A DNA stretch of 64,000 nt from Cercis canadensis (Eukaryota; Streptophyta; Magnoliopsida; Fabales; Fabaceae): positions 1,431,493 to 1,495,492 of the forward strand of contig QAOA01000393.1 in assembly GCA_003255065.1 (NCBI GenBank), read 5' to 3'. The position numbers were made by a program, and so were the translations under genes. This document shows, piece by piece, positions 12,540-24,176 of this stretch. The stretch's first letter is position 1. Each line of letters starts with the position of its first letter. Below the pieces are notes generated by a model. That model saw only the letters and a program-made list of their open reading frames with translations. It made no database searches and was not told where the DNA came from.

Positions 12540-13037
12540 AACCAGCAGCGACTCATCTCTCTCCTCCTTTCACCATCTCAAACTCCAAACCCTAGAAATT
12601 AAATCCAATCCCTTTCTCTCTCAAATTTTCCCGCATTTTCTCACACTTCCTTTTAAAATCTCTCTCCCTTTCTGCGAAAATTCACTCCCCAACTCTTCCG
12701 GTGCGATTGGATCTGAGGTATTTTTTCAAACCACCTTGTTCCATCCATCCGGAAGAGACACCTTATATGATTCATCATTTCACTTTTCTGGGATTTGGAT
12801 CTGAAACTCGACGCTTTCTCGTTCTGTTAGTTTGCTCAAAGTTAGGTTTTTTTTTTTTTTTCTGCTCTCTTTCTGAGCTAGTTCTGGGATTCGGATTTCA
12901 CTTTCTCGTTATTGTTAAGGGTTGTTGAAGTGCTTGGTGAGGCACCAGAGTTCAATCTGTGCTGCCAATGCCATTGGTTTGGTTTCTGGGAAATTTTTCG
13001 GTGGTTTTTGAGATACCGAAAAAGTTTGAGCTCGATA
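12540..13037 (+). other. LSM1 leader region, probably containing an intron
   Basis: CT-rich leader-like DNA with AAACCCTAG (telo-box type) near 12587 precedes a good donor, GAG then GTATTT, at 12718. The acceptor before the start codon could not be fixed. A 20-codon upstream frame starts at 12533 and would lie in the leader only if transcription begins before it. Confidence 0.4.
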
Positions 13038-15821
13038 ATGTCTTGGGCAGGCCCGGAAGATATCTACCTTTCTACTTCACTTGCCAGCTATCTTGACAGT
13101 GAGAGTTCTATCTTTATTGTATTTATTCATATTGATTAATCTCAAAATTTTAGTGTAAGGATTCACATGAATTTGGCTATCCTAAAGGTTGAATATTTTC
13201 TTTAGAATGAATGCTTGTTATTGCCAAAAAAACTGCGAACTTGGACGTGTTGAAGGAAATTTTTGTTGTTTCAACTTGTTTCATGTTTCTGTGGAAGTCT
13301 ATCTTGCTATATTTATCAATAATCATAGGTTGTGCTATTATGTGTTACTTGCGCTTGACTATTGTTTCAGTTAAATCATTTTTGGGGAAGGGGCACTCTG
13401 TCTAATAATAGTTCATGATTATGGTGCATGTTACGCATGTTAGTTACCTCTTTTTTACAGGCTATGTGATGCTTCTGACATGTAGTTGGGGAACTGGGTA
13501 ATGATTAGTGGCTAAAATATGAAGAAAATATGGAAAATACTCATATGCTGAATATATGCAAAATAGTTCTTACAGATGGTATAAGAATAAGATCGGGACT
13601 TTCTTGAATTCTGAGAGACTAATTGTACAAGAAGTAAAGTGTGGGAGGAACTGTGGAAGACAGAAACTTATTGGCATACTTGGCATGATCTAATCCTACC
13701 AGATAAAATATAACATGTAGATAACAACAGGACTTTGGTTGAAAGCCCCATTGGTGCTCTTCTTTAATTTCCTTCTCTTCGTGGATCTTCTTTGTAATTT
13801 CACTCAATCCAGTAGAGTTTCTTTTTCCATTCTACCATAATTTCCTCCGTATTGAGCATCTGATAAACTTCCTCTGTAGTGATTTTACCTCATAAGTCAG
13901 GAAAGCTCTAGTGACTCTGGCTAACGGGAATGCTTAAGAATGCTCTATTTATCTTATGTTAAAGTGAGAGAAAGATGTGAATGGTGTTATTTGAAATCTT
14001 AAATTATTTTTATGGATGGCCTTGATATTAAATGGCTTCTGGCATATCTTGCATACAAAACCTCTTTGAGAAGAATTTTGTCTACTCACTGATTTGAAAG
14101 CAATGAAATCCAGCAGGAACTGTAAATTTAAATTGGGTTTCACAATGTGGGTGAAGCTGTTATTGTCTTTTGTGGTCTGACTCTGTTTATTATTGTAGAG
14201 AAACTTCTTGTATTGCTGCGAGATGGTCGAAAGCTTTTAGGGACACTTCGCTCTTTTGATCAATTTGGTACCAACTTTTGCTCCTTATATTATGTAGGGT
14301 TTGAAGTGCCACAAGTTGACCATCTAAAACTTTGTATTAATGATATGCAGCCAACGCTGTTCTCGAGGGTGCATGTGAGAGGGTTATTGTTGGTGATCTT
14401 TATTGCGACATCCCTTTGGGTCTCTATGTAATCCGTGGGGAGAATGTTGTTTTAATTGGTGAGCTGGTATGATTGCTGATTAGTTTCCTTTACTTCTAAA
14501 AAGATCTTGTACTTTTTAACTTCAACTTTGTAAACCATTTTCTTTTAACTTGTAGGACTTGGAGAGAGAGGAACTTCCCCCACATATGACTCGTGTTTCT
14601 GCAGCAGAAATAAAAAGGGTATGCTTCCATATCAACCCTCTTTTACTTAATAGACATATTTCTTGTGTCTTTATCTATCACTGTTTTGATCCTTAGTAAA
14701 GATAACCTTATGTTGTTACTTTGACATCAATCATCATGGCATCCATCATTGCCTATAAGCTGGTTCCCTGTATAAAACTTCTTACACTTATATGTGATTT
14801 CTCTATTACATGTTTACATTACCAACAAAGCTTCTTTCCGTCAAATTTATATTGATCTAATTGACATATTGATTGACCTAGACCTAGTGTTGAGAATTCA
14901 TTGAATGATCAACAAACTTCTATGTCTTAAGTGAGAACCCCGTGGAACCCCGTTCCTGAATATTGCATAGCTAGACTTTTAGCTGGCTGGCTGTGCTTTC
15001 AAGTTGTCTGACATGTTATTGATAATGAATTTGGGTGGTTTTTACAGAAAACAAAGTTGGGGTATGAATTTGATAGATGGGGTTCTACATTAGAGATGAG
15101 CTTCTTCTAAATTATCTTTGAACTTCTTATATAACGTGGAGGAGAGTTGAAATTTTAAGCAGTAAGTTTAAGGCACTTTGAAGCAGCGATAGATGTAAAG
15201 CAAATGAATACCTTATTGCCAAAGTTTGGTTGACTCAAGCATACAAAAGGTTGCTGCATATAACATGATTGAGATAGCCTTTGCATGCCTGGCTCCTTCT
15301 TAGCAGTGCTCCTTTCCATGGATTAGATTTAGAAACTAACCTTGAGTACAAGTTTGTATCTGGCCGTTGCAAGTAGTGTATTGCTTTCTGTGCTAACTAG
15401 TTGACACATAACAGCTTGGTCAGTTCACAGCTTACCTTTAAAAAAAATTTACAAAAAGGCATTATTCTGAGTTTAATATTTCCTGTCATTTGACCCGTAT
15501 AATTTAGCATAAAAAGCCCTTGGAGCTGCTGCAGTGTACTATTGGAGGTCTTGACCAAGATTTTCTCTTGTGATGATGAGACATCTGGCTGTATTTGAAT
15601 TTTTTTAGCCATTGGCTTTTGTGATAATTTGAGTTTATCACCTCTTCTAGCCCTATAATTTAGTATTTTATGCAACAATTTGGATTTGTAGTCTTTTTTT
15701 CTTTAAATTTTAGTTGTTTTTGACTGGAATTGTGATCTTCCAGGCACAGAAAGCAGAAAGGGAAGCTACAGATCTGAAAGGGACAATGAGGAAAAGAATG
15801 GAATTCCTAGACTTGGACTAG
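13038..15821 (+). CDS. LSM1: LSM1, cytoplasmic Sm-like mRNA-decay subunit
   Basis: Coding exons: 13038-13098, 14199-14267, 14351-14466, 14556-14618 and 15744-15821, giving 128 residues, the usual length of plant LSM1. The Sm fold is complete: the N-terminal MSWAGPEDIYLSTSLASYLD, Sm1 with LLVLLRDGRKLLGTLRSFDQFANAV, and Sm2 with YVIRGENVVLIGEL, then the basic tail ending RKRMEFLDLD. LSM1 defines the cytoplasmic LSM1-7 ring, which binds oligoadenylated 3' ends of mRNAs, stimulates decapping with PAT1 and DCP2, and collects in P-bodies. The first intron exceeds 1 kb. The join GAC-A to AG-AAA was preferred because it restores the family sequence exactly. Confidence 0.97.
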
Positions 15822-15829
15822 TGAACCCC

Positions 15830-17400
15830 ATAGCTATAGTCACAAATCCTTCACTTGTCCGCAAATATTATAGCGGCTGTTTTTCACTTCTGTTTTACCT
15901 GTTGATTGGGTGCTGTTAGATGTTATGGTTCAAATCTGGGAATTAGGAGGGTTAAACATCGTTGAAATTCCTTCTGTGTAATTAGTCTGAATGAATACAA
16001 GAATTCCTTTGCTTTTAAGTGCCAATTAACATGATTTGTATTCATGAAAGCCATTCTGATTTTAGAAAATGAATTTTTTAAAATTGATAAGTTAATAGCC
16101 TTGTACTTTGCTCGAGCATTATTCGACAGTGAGCAATTGATCACTGAATTTTCATATGTTTCGTAAGTTATATTCTCTGCATTGGAAATGATTTTACTTT
16201 CATATGCTATGTGGAAATGGTTTCCTCTCACATTTACTGCAATTTAAACACCACCGAAAGACTTGGGTTTTTAGTACGAAAACAAAACCACAATGTCAGA
16301 AATTCACGAGTTAGAAAGGTTCGCAGTTAATGTGCCCTTGGCATTATGGGCTCCAACTCCATGTTGAAGGATGAAGCTGGCATCAACTTGTCTCTGGCTT
16401 ATACTACAACTCTTGCTTCATTTGGATAAGGTAATTCCATCTTCATTTCTTACTAAACGACAAAATGTGAGAAACTAGTATACCCCACGTTCTCTTTTTT
16501 TATTTTTTTCCTTTCTCCACTCTAATCTTCGAACACACTGTTAGTATTATTTTATTAGTGGGTGAGGAGGGATTTTCTTTCTTGGCTAATAATTGCTATT
16601 AGACAATATTAAAAATAAGCACAAGCAAACATTGCAATTAGAACATATCACATTTTTAAATTCAGGTACAGAGGAACTTTCTAGCTTACACAAGGAATTG
16701 AACTCAATAAAGGTGGTTTTAATCAGAGTAATAAATAATTTTGAAACTATTTCACATAAATGATTTAGTAGTATATATAGCAGAAGAGGACCTCAATTGA
16801 TGAACAAGCAAAAAACTATTACGCTAGTTTAAACTTTAAAGTGCTTAGATAAACATGACAGCAAAAAAATAAAAATAAAAAAAGACCATGATTTGATTTC
16901 TCCCTAAAATTAGAAAAGCAATAATTATAATTGATTGTTCTGGATCACTCCCTAGTCCCTATCTCTGGTTATGCACATGGCCCTTTTCTTTAGTGAAGGA
17001 AGAAATGTAGTATTACTAATAAATAATAATTATTACTGAAAATAAAATAGAAACAATTGCTATTATTATTGTTTTTATAAATAATTAAGATGGGAACGAA
17101 TTCGTGACTCCTCACCTATAACCTTTGACAGTTGACTATCATTTTCCCACAAAAATTCAAGGAAGGAGGAAAAACAAAAAAAAAAAAAAAAGGAGAGATC
17201 TAGGAGAATTAAAAATCCAAATATGCCCTGCCCAGTTGGTTCCCATATTGGACTTTCTAAACTCAACCATTGGGCATTTGATGGATTTTAAACGCAAATC
17301 CACAGTAAAGTTTTACGTCAGCGCACACTGTATCATTTCCTTAATCACACACTAATCTTACACTTAACTTTAGTTAACCCCAACCTCAAGCTCACACACA
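15830..17400. other. LSM1 3' end and spacer before the 7TM gene
   Basis: The first few hundred bases are presumably the LSM1 3' untranslated region. A short open, codon-like segment near 16340-16430 reads SNSMLKDEAGINLSLAYTTT in one frame and ends at a stop followed by a possible donor; I do not recognise it. The remainder is AT-rich with no other feature. Confidence 0.4.
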
Positions 17401-17560
17401 CAGACTTTGGCTTCTAGCTCAAACCCACAGCTAAATCTCAGCAAATTAATAATCTTTCTCTCTCTCACTTCAGAGTGCAGACAAAGAATCTCTTCACCTC
17501 CCTAGATCCAGAACTCTGTCTCTGTCTCTCCCTCTCTCTCTGGCTTCTGAGCTTTCTTCA

Positions 17561-20500
17561 ATGTCGCGGTTCTATGAATCGCTCTCAGTTCTTGCTCTGC
17601 TATCGGTGTTGTTTTTCTACAGTGAAGCTTCGGTTCACGATTACAGATGGGAGAAGTTCGTGGGCAGAGGCAACGCCTTTGTAGTACATGGAGGAAGTGA
17701 AGGAATCTACTCTTCTCTGTCTAATCAGAATTACAGTTCCATAGCTGCAAATGGCAACGCTTACATACGGTATTTTCAATTAAACCCTGTAATTCACACT
17801 GATCTATGGTTTTTTTGGGGTTTCCATTGCTGGTTTCACTTTGAATTTGAGTGAAAATTGAGCTTTGTTTTTTTAAGTTCTTCTGTAACTTTTGTGCTGT
17901 TTCTTCTGTAACTTTTGTGCGCTTTATAGAATTAGATTTTGTTGGCAATGATGCTGGATTCGGAATTGGTATATAATGGAGTAATTGAGAGGCTTTGTTT
18001 GTGTGCTTGGTTTTTGCATTCAGAGTTGTGAGCGATTTTATTAAGAAGTAGGAATTGTAGCGATTGAGCGTGACATTAAACTGTCTGAATTTTGGCGGCA
18101 TGAAAAATTACATGTTAGTAGAAGCCCCCAGTTTTATTAAAAAAAAACGTAAAATATATAATCTTTCGTTCAGACTTGGTTATAAATTTGCTAGGATACT
18201 TGTGTAAAATTTTCAGAAATATTTATTAGAATATAAAAAGGGGAAGGAGATTGGAATACTTCATTAGCAAGTTTCTCTTGTGAAACATAATTGTGATTGT
18301 GCAAACAATTCAGAGCTTATATGCAAATTTGGAGATGGAATTTGCTTGTAGTTCTCACATTACTTTTCAGTTATTCTGATAATTGTATTTAATTTTGATA
18401 TTTCTTTGTTTATTTATTTGCCATTTGCTATTGTAAGCCCTTTATTCTTATACCCAGTTTTATGTTGTAATATGGTAACCAGGTTTGAAAGGATCAAATT
18501 TCGGAGAAGTCGGGAATTTACTAACTTCAGCTCAGGATCCATTCACGCTGTTGTTTTTGAAGTTGAAGATAGGGAGTCAATTGGTGGTTCAGCTTATGGG
18601 GGTCAAAGAGCTGTTTGTTGCACTAGTGATCTTGCAAAACTGGGTGTATGTACTGAAGGACAGGTCATTTACCGCCCTTCCCCAAATTATCCCGATTGGC
18701 CTCAAGTATTTGGTGTCTCATTTAACATGGATGATGAAGTAGCATCACTGCCATCAACATCTATACAAATAAAAAAAACTGGGATGTATAACTTGTATTT
18801 CATCCATTGTGATCCAAGGCTTAAAGAAGTGGTTGTAGAAGGAAAAACTATATGGAAAAATCCTAGTGGTTATCTACCTGGTAGAATGGCACCACTGAAG
18901 AATTTCTATGGGTTTATGTCCCTTGGTTTTGTTTTGCTTGGGGTCTTTTGGTTCTCTCAATATGCTAGATTTTGGAGGGATGTTTTTCCATTACAGAACT
19001 GCATTACACTGGTGATAACGCTAGGCATGTTTGAGATGGCTCTGTGGTACTTTGACTATGCTGAATTTAATGAGACTGGAGTCAGGCCAACTGGGATAAC
19101 CGTATGGGCAGTTACCTTTGGGACCATCAAGCGCACTGTGGCACGACTGATCATTTTGATGGTTTCAATGGGCTATGGTGTTGTGAGACCTACCCTTGGT
19201 GGGCTCACATCAAAGGTTCTTATGCTTGGAGCAACCTTCTTTCTTGCATCTGAAGTTCTTGAATTGGTAGAAAATGTTGGCGCAATCAGTGATCTTTCTG
19301 GAAAAGCAATACTATTTTTAGTTCTTCCTGTGGCAGTATTAGATGCTTTCTTCATTCTTTGGATTTTTACATCACTCTCAGCAACTTTGAATAAGCTTCA
19401 GGTATTTATATCAAAGCATGTCTTGTCACATCAATGTTCAATTCATGTAAATCATATGAGTTCTTTTTCCTTCCTCATTCAGTATGTAGTTTTTCCTAGT
19501 AAGTGGGGCATAAACTGCACCACCGAAAAGTTCATAATTTCATTTGCAATGTAAGGTCAAAGAATTTTGTCATGACTTTTGACATAGCTATCTAAACAAT
19601 TTATTCTACCTGATTATCCAATCTGACAGGCTAGACGGATGATGGTAAAACTGGATATTTACAGGAAGTTCACTAATGCCCTGGCTGTAGCTGTAATTGT
19701 ATCGGTGGGCTGGATATGCTATGAGGTAATCCACAGACATGCAGAAACAAATCTCTAATGTGAACTAAGAAGTATAATTGAATTGATGTTACTACCATGT
19801 TTTTTAAATGACTTTCTTTTCAAGATGAAGCATGAGGTTACAGTCATGCAGAAACACATATAAAGCAATTAAATTGTGGACTAGCATGTTTTCAAAATGA
19901 CTTTGATGCACGAGGTATAGCTATTTCAATTGCTTTAAATGTTAACTAATAACAAGGGCTTAAATTGTGATTGCTTGTTTTGAGCTTACTATCATATATC
20001 TTCAATATATAGGATCAGTAGATTCATATGGCCATAAACTAGGTCAAGGAACTTTTGATTTTGGTTTAGACCAGGAAATCTCGGCAAAGTAGATTTATTA
20101 CTTGTCAATTTTTTTTTTTTTGGCGGGGACTTTTTCTATTCTTCAAATTCTTATTTTCCAACTTTATTTCCAGCTTCATTTCAAATCAAATGATGTATAC
20201 AACGAGCAGTGGCAAAATGCGTGGATCATCCCTGCCTTTTGGCAAGTTCTATCATTTTCACTCCTTTGTGTCATTTGTGCTCTTTGGGCGCCCTCTCAAA
20301 ATTCAACGAGGTAAAGACCTGCCTCTATCATTATTTTCTTTTAAATTACCCAGCTTGTTAGTATTACTTTCATTATATGATACCTGTTGCCAACAAGATG
20401 AGATTTTTATATGTTTTCTCTCCAAAAAGCAATATTTCTCTCACTGTTGCCGCTGTTTTTTGTTTCTGTTCTTTACAGATATTCTTACTCTGAAGATGCG

Positions 20501-20656
20501 AGCGATGAGTTTGACAGGGATGAGACTTCTTTGACACTCATAAAACCATCACCAGTTTCTTCTAAGGATGTTCGAAGTGTGCCAGATGCTAGACCTGTAC
20601 AAGGTAGCAATGGACTTTCAAGTGGTGGTGATTTAGAAGAAGAGAAGACAGAATAG
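17561..20656 (+). CDS. GOLD-domain seven-transmembrane protein, TMEM87/lung-7TM family
   Basis: Coding exons: 17561-17769, 18483-19401, 19630-19725, 20174-20310 and 20479-20656; 512 residues, all phases agreeing. A signal peptide (about residues 1-24) is followed by a lumenal beta-rich domain with several Cys. The seven-helix part starts near LKNFYGFMSLGFVLLGVFWF and includes the family stretches MALWYFDYAEFNETG, VSMGYGVVRPTLGG and RRMMVKLDIYRKFTNAL. The last helix precedes WAPSQNSTRYSYSED and an acidic Ser-rich cytosolic tail. Animal relatives (TMEM87A/B, GPR107/108) reside in the Golgi and work in membrane traffic; a Golgi or endosomal role here is inferred. The nearest Arabidopsis gene by position would be At1g72480. 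It is not a proven G-protein-coupled receptor, despite some annotations. Confidence 0.93.
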
Positions 20657-23600
20657 ACTAGAATGTAGCTCTTACCATGTACTACCGTTGTACCAATCCA
20701 TAAAAATAGCTCTGTATTACCTTTTTTTGTTTTTGGTTTTCTCTTCCATTCTTTTTTTTCCTACATTAATTAGTCTTCTATGTTCTCTCATTGTTTCATT
20801 TGCAGTTCACACTTCACTAAGAGATTGAAATGAAATACATCATAGCTTTTTTGCTTGAGCTAGCTACCTATTACTAATACAGTGAAAATCTTAAACAATT
20901 ATGAACAAGTTATTTCTTTATATATTTGAAGGCGATAATGGTCGTGTGCGTTCTGCTGCAGGTATGTGTCTGTATGGCTGTGAGAAGTGCTTTTCACGCC
21001 TTGTACTTTTCAATATCCCAGTATAGTATTCCGGCTCTATTTTGTATAGATGATCTAAACTCGTAGGAGCTTTGCCTCTTGAAAAATAAAAATAAAAACA
21101 ACAACTTTCCAATGGTGCATAACGGAGCGGAGTAGTGTGGAACACCGACTAGATTTGATTTCGTGAAGTCTTGTTTGTTTAAATGAAAGGTTCTTGTTTC
21201 TTGATAGAACGAAAAATTGAGAAATGACATCACACCGAGTGATTGAGCACTTAATCCTTCATGAAAAAGATATTGAATTTAAATCTTATTAAAAATGAGT
21301 AGAGTAAGATTTTAAAAAGAAAGATAAACTAACTTTTCAAGTAATCTTGGAACTCACAATATACTTCACTTTCCTCTTCCCCTTCTCCTTTATTTAGAGA
21401 AAAATTAAAGCTTTATTATCCATTTTCTTTTATTCTTTATTTTTCCTTATATTTCATAACTGCGGACTAAAAATCCGATACCAAAAACCTTTATCCTATC
21501 TCTCTCTCGGGTAAAAAAAGCATTTTATTTAGATCTCTATATTTAAAATATTAGCATCATTAAAAACGCAACATATTTAGATCTCTAAATTCTTGGATAC
21601 ACATGTCTTCAGTGATTTTGAAATTTCATACTGAACATGGAAACTTGAAGTTCTAGATATTTGATATGGAAAACTCATGCTGATATAAAAGTAGCAACAC
21701 ATCAAAAAAACTAGATCATCTACCACAGTAGCACAACTCAAGGCAAACAGGTCATGACAGATGGCAAAAAAAACGTTAGGTATGATGTATACTCTTGCTC
21801 CTATGATCCTATCCAATTTCAAAATGCAGTTCTACTTAGAAATTTACAAACATCCCAGCCCCAAAAATAGAGGAATGTTTCTCTTTTCCTGACTTGTATC
21901 AACCACCAGATTGGCGTGCTGATCTCAAGAATACAAACTAGATTATGACAGTTTCAAGAGATAATTGCCTAGACGACACAGATACGCAAGATGAAGGTTT
22001 ATAGCTTACTTTCTTAAGCTAAAGGTTTTAGCTTATGGAAACAAGCCAAAAATAGCTTATATAATAAGTTCTTTAGTATATACTACTTCAAACTTGAATG
22101 AGTGCTTATTTAGAACGCACTTATTGTATAAGTACTTATTTCAATAGCTCATCCAAACCAGGCCATATAGAAGCCTTCCATGAGCCTTAGTACTCTCATC
22201 CTTCAACCAATTGCCTGATGAACTATCAGGTTTCTACCTTTCTAGTGAGAAAGCAAGGAACACTACAGCTAGCCGGGAAGGGACCAACGCGTTCATAACA
22301 ATACTATAATATTACAAACAGAAGATATGCATAGGGCTACACACAAACTCAAACTCAATAAAATGAGAAGAGAATGATTAACTGAACCAAACTAAGTGAA
22401 GACCTAGATCAAAATGTCCTTTTTAATACGTGAAAGAAGAATTTACCAAACGAAAGAAGAGTACATAGATAAACGGATATCGAGGGATCATCCTACTGAG
22501 AGAAACTAAAAAAACAACAAAATAAGCCATAAAGGAAAAGACTCAAAGAGAGCTTTCCGATACATCTGCAACTACAAGTCAATCAGGGAGACTCCCAAAT
22601 AGTAGTTCCATAAAACTAATCTAACAGTAGTAACTTTGAGGCCAATATCACAAGAGTTTATTCAATGAATACAAAATTAGATGCTAATACTTAATAAGTT
22701 AACATTCAGGAATCAAGCACTATTAGAATTTCGAAATTAAATCATGCTTATTAGTTAATAGTTACAACACATCTTAAAGAAAATCAAGTGTAAACTGTAA
22801 ATTGTCACCTTAAAACTGCAAAGTATATATTAACATAAAATTGATATAGTAAGAATATAATCATAAAAGATTAGAAATAACTAAGATACAACACTTATGA
22901 CTTAACAAGTTCCCCCTCCACTATTAAGAGTTGTTAATTTTGGGGATTTGGGGCTATGCTCCAGTCTTGTATGGACCAAAATCCACAAAGGCCAAGAAAA
23001 CAATTCTATCCCAAAAAGAATGAATAGGTTAGAGTCTTTGGTTTATAAGCTAACCAAGTTGTGCATGAATCCTGAAATCATCTCAAACTTTGAACTGAAA
23101 AATTTCAATGTCTCGTAAAAGAACTATGAAATGAACTAGAAGTAAAACTGCTAGTGACATCTAAAGACTGCTAGTCACCCCCACGCCCTCTTCCTCTTCC
23201 TTAACATCTTACCAGTTATAGCGTGTTTGGATTGGAGTTGAGGTGCACCAACGTGATTCAGAATCATGTTGGAGCCAGAAGCAACTTTCAAGAATCACAC
23301 CGAAAAACCTCCAGCCAGTGAACCAAACATGAAATTAATCTCTCTTCAAATGTTCTGCCGAAAATACCTTTTTTTTTCAAAAATGAATGTAATTCAGTTG
23401 GTATCAGACAGAAGCTCTATATTCTATATTATTCTATTATTGGAGCTCACTAGTTAAAAAGACTAATTCATTACCACAAGTCATGCTGCTTGCTGCAAGA
23501 TTGAACTCATGGAAATTTTCACATAAGACACACTGACTAGCAGCTAGTACAGAAAAAGGAGAAATACGAATGGACCAAAAAACTACAGAGAATTAAGATA

Positions 23601-24176
23601 CAAAACATTAAATATGCCATGCTTCTTTGTAAAAGTAAGGCCTTTAACCAAAGTCAAAACTTATCAGCAATTCTCATTTTTGTCAGTGTAAGCATTCAAC
23701 TAAGATTCCATTTTCCAAATGCATCTCAGAGTTTCCTGAATATAAGAAAAACATAAGATGCAGATATCATAAGCTTATCTAAGATTTCATTTTCCAATAT
23801 GCATCTTATTAGTGCCAAAGCTATCACATTGTGTTGAGTCATATCAAGCTACAAAAAAAACTGCTTTTAACATTAGAGTAATGAAAAACACACGTACAAC
23901 AAATTCCAATATGAACAAATTAAACAAAATCTAGAATGTAGTAAGAAATCAAATAACATGCTTACAGGGCAGAAGCATTCAGGCTGAGCGACTTGGCTTC
24001 TCTGGAAGGTATACCAATCTTCAAAAGGTATTCCCGAGAATGCTGGATGGTAAATCTTGAAATAATGGAGAGCTCAAGAAAGCTCAGATCAGCCAGCACT
24101 CAGTCACCTGAACGCTCCAGGAAAAAATTAAAAGAATGTGTCCTAGTTTCTAAGTAGCAAAACTCACTTCACTATG
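20657..24176. other. Convergent spacer between the 7TM gene and EXO70D
   Basis: The two flanking genes converge, so both edges hold 3' untranslated sequence; on the minus strand a possible 3'-UTR donor lies near 23965. A small inverted-end element sits at 23222-23331. A second candidate end, reading GGCCTGGTTTGGATGAGCT on the minus strand, lies at 22146-22164. No further gene is visible. Confidence 0.5.
23222..23331. mobile_element. Candidate 110-bp MITE
   Basis: The left end reads CGTGTTTGGATTGG and the right end, complemented, reads CATGTTTGGTTCACTGG. Such ends are common in small plant DNA elements. No convincing target duplication was found, so the call is tentative. Confidence 0.4.

Noticed and set aside
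17721-18101. 126-codon minus-strand frame in a 7TM intron
   Set aside because: No similarity and it lies opposite exon 1 and intron 1; treated as chance.
18406-18482. Upstream extension of the 7TM exon 2 frame
   Set aside because: It is intron sequence; exon 1 at 17561-17769 supplies the signal peptide and joins in phase at 18483.
19402-19554. C-terminal extension of the 7TM frame
   Set aside because: It reads through a donor into intron 2; the family continues in the exon at 19630.
22000-22164. MITE ending GGCCTGGTTTGGATGAGCT (minus strand)
   Set aside because: Only one convincing end was found, so no element was called.
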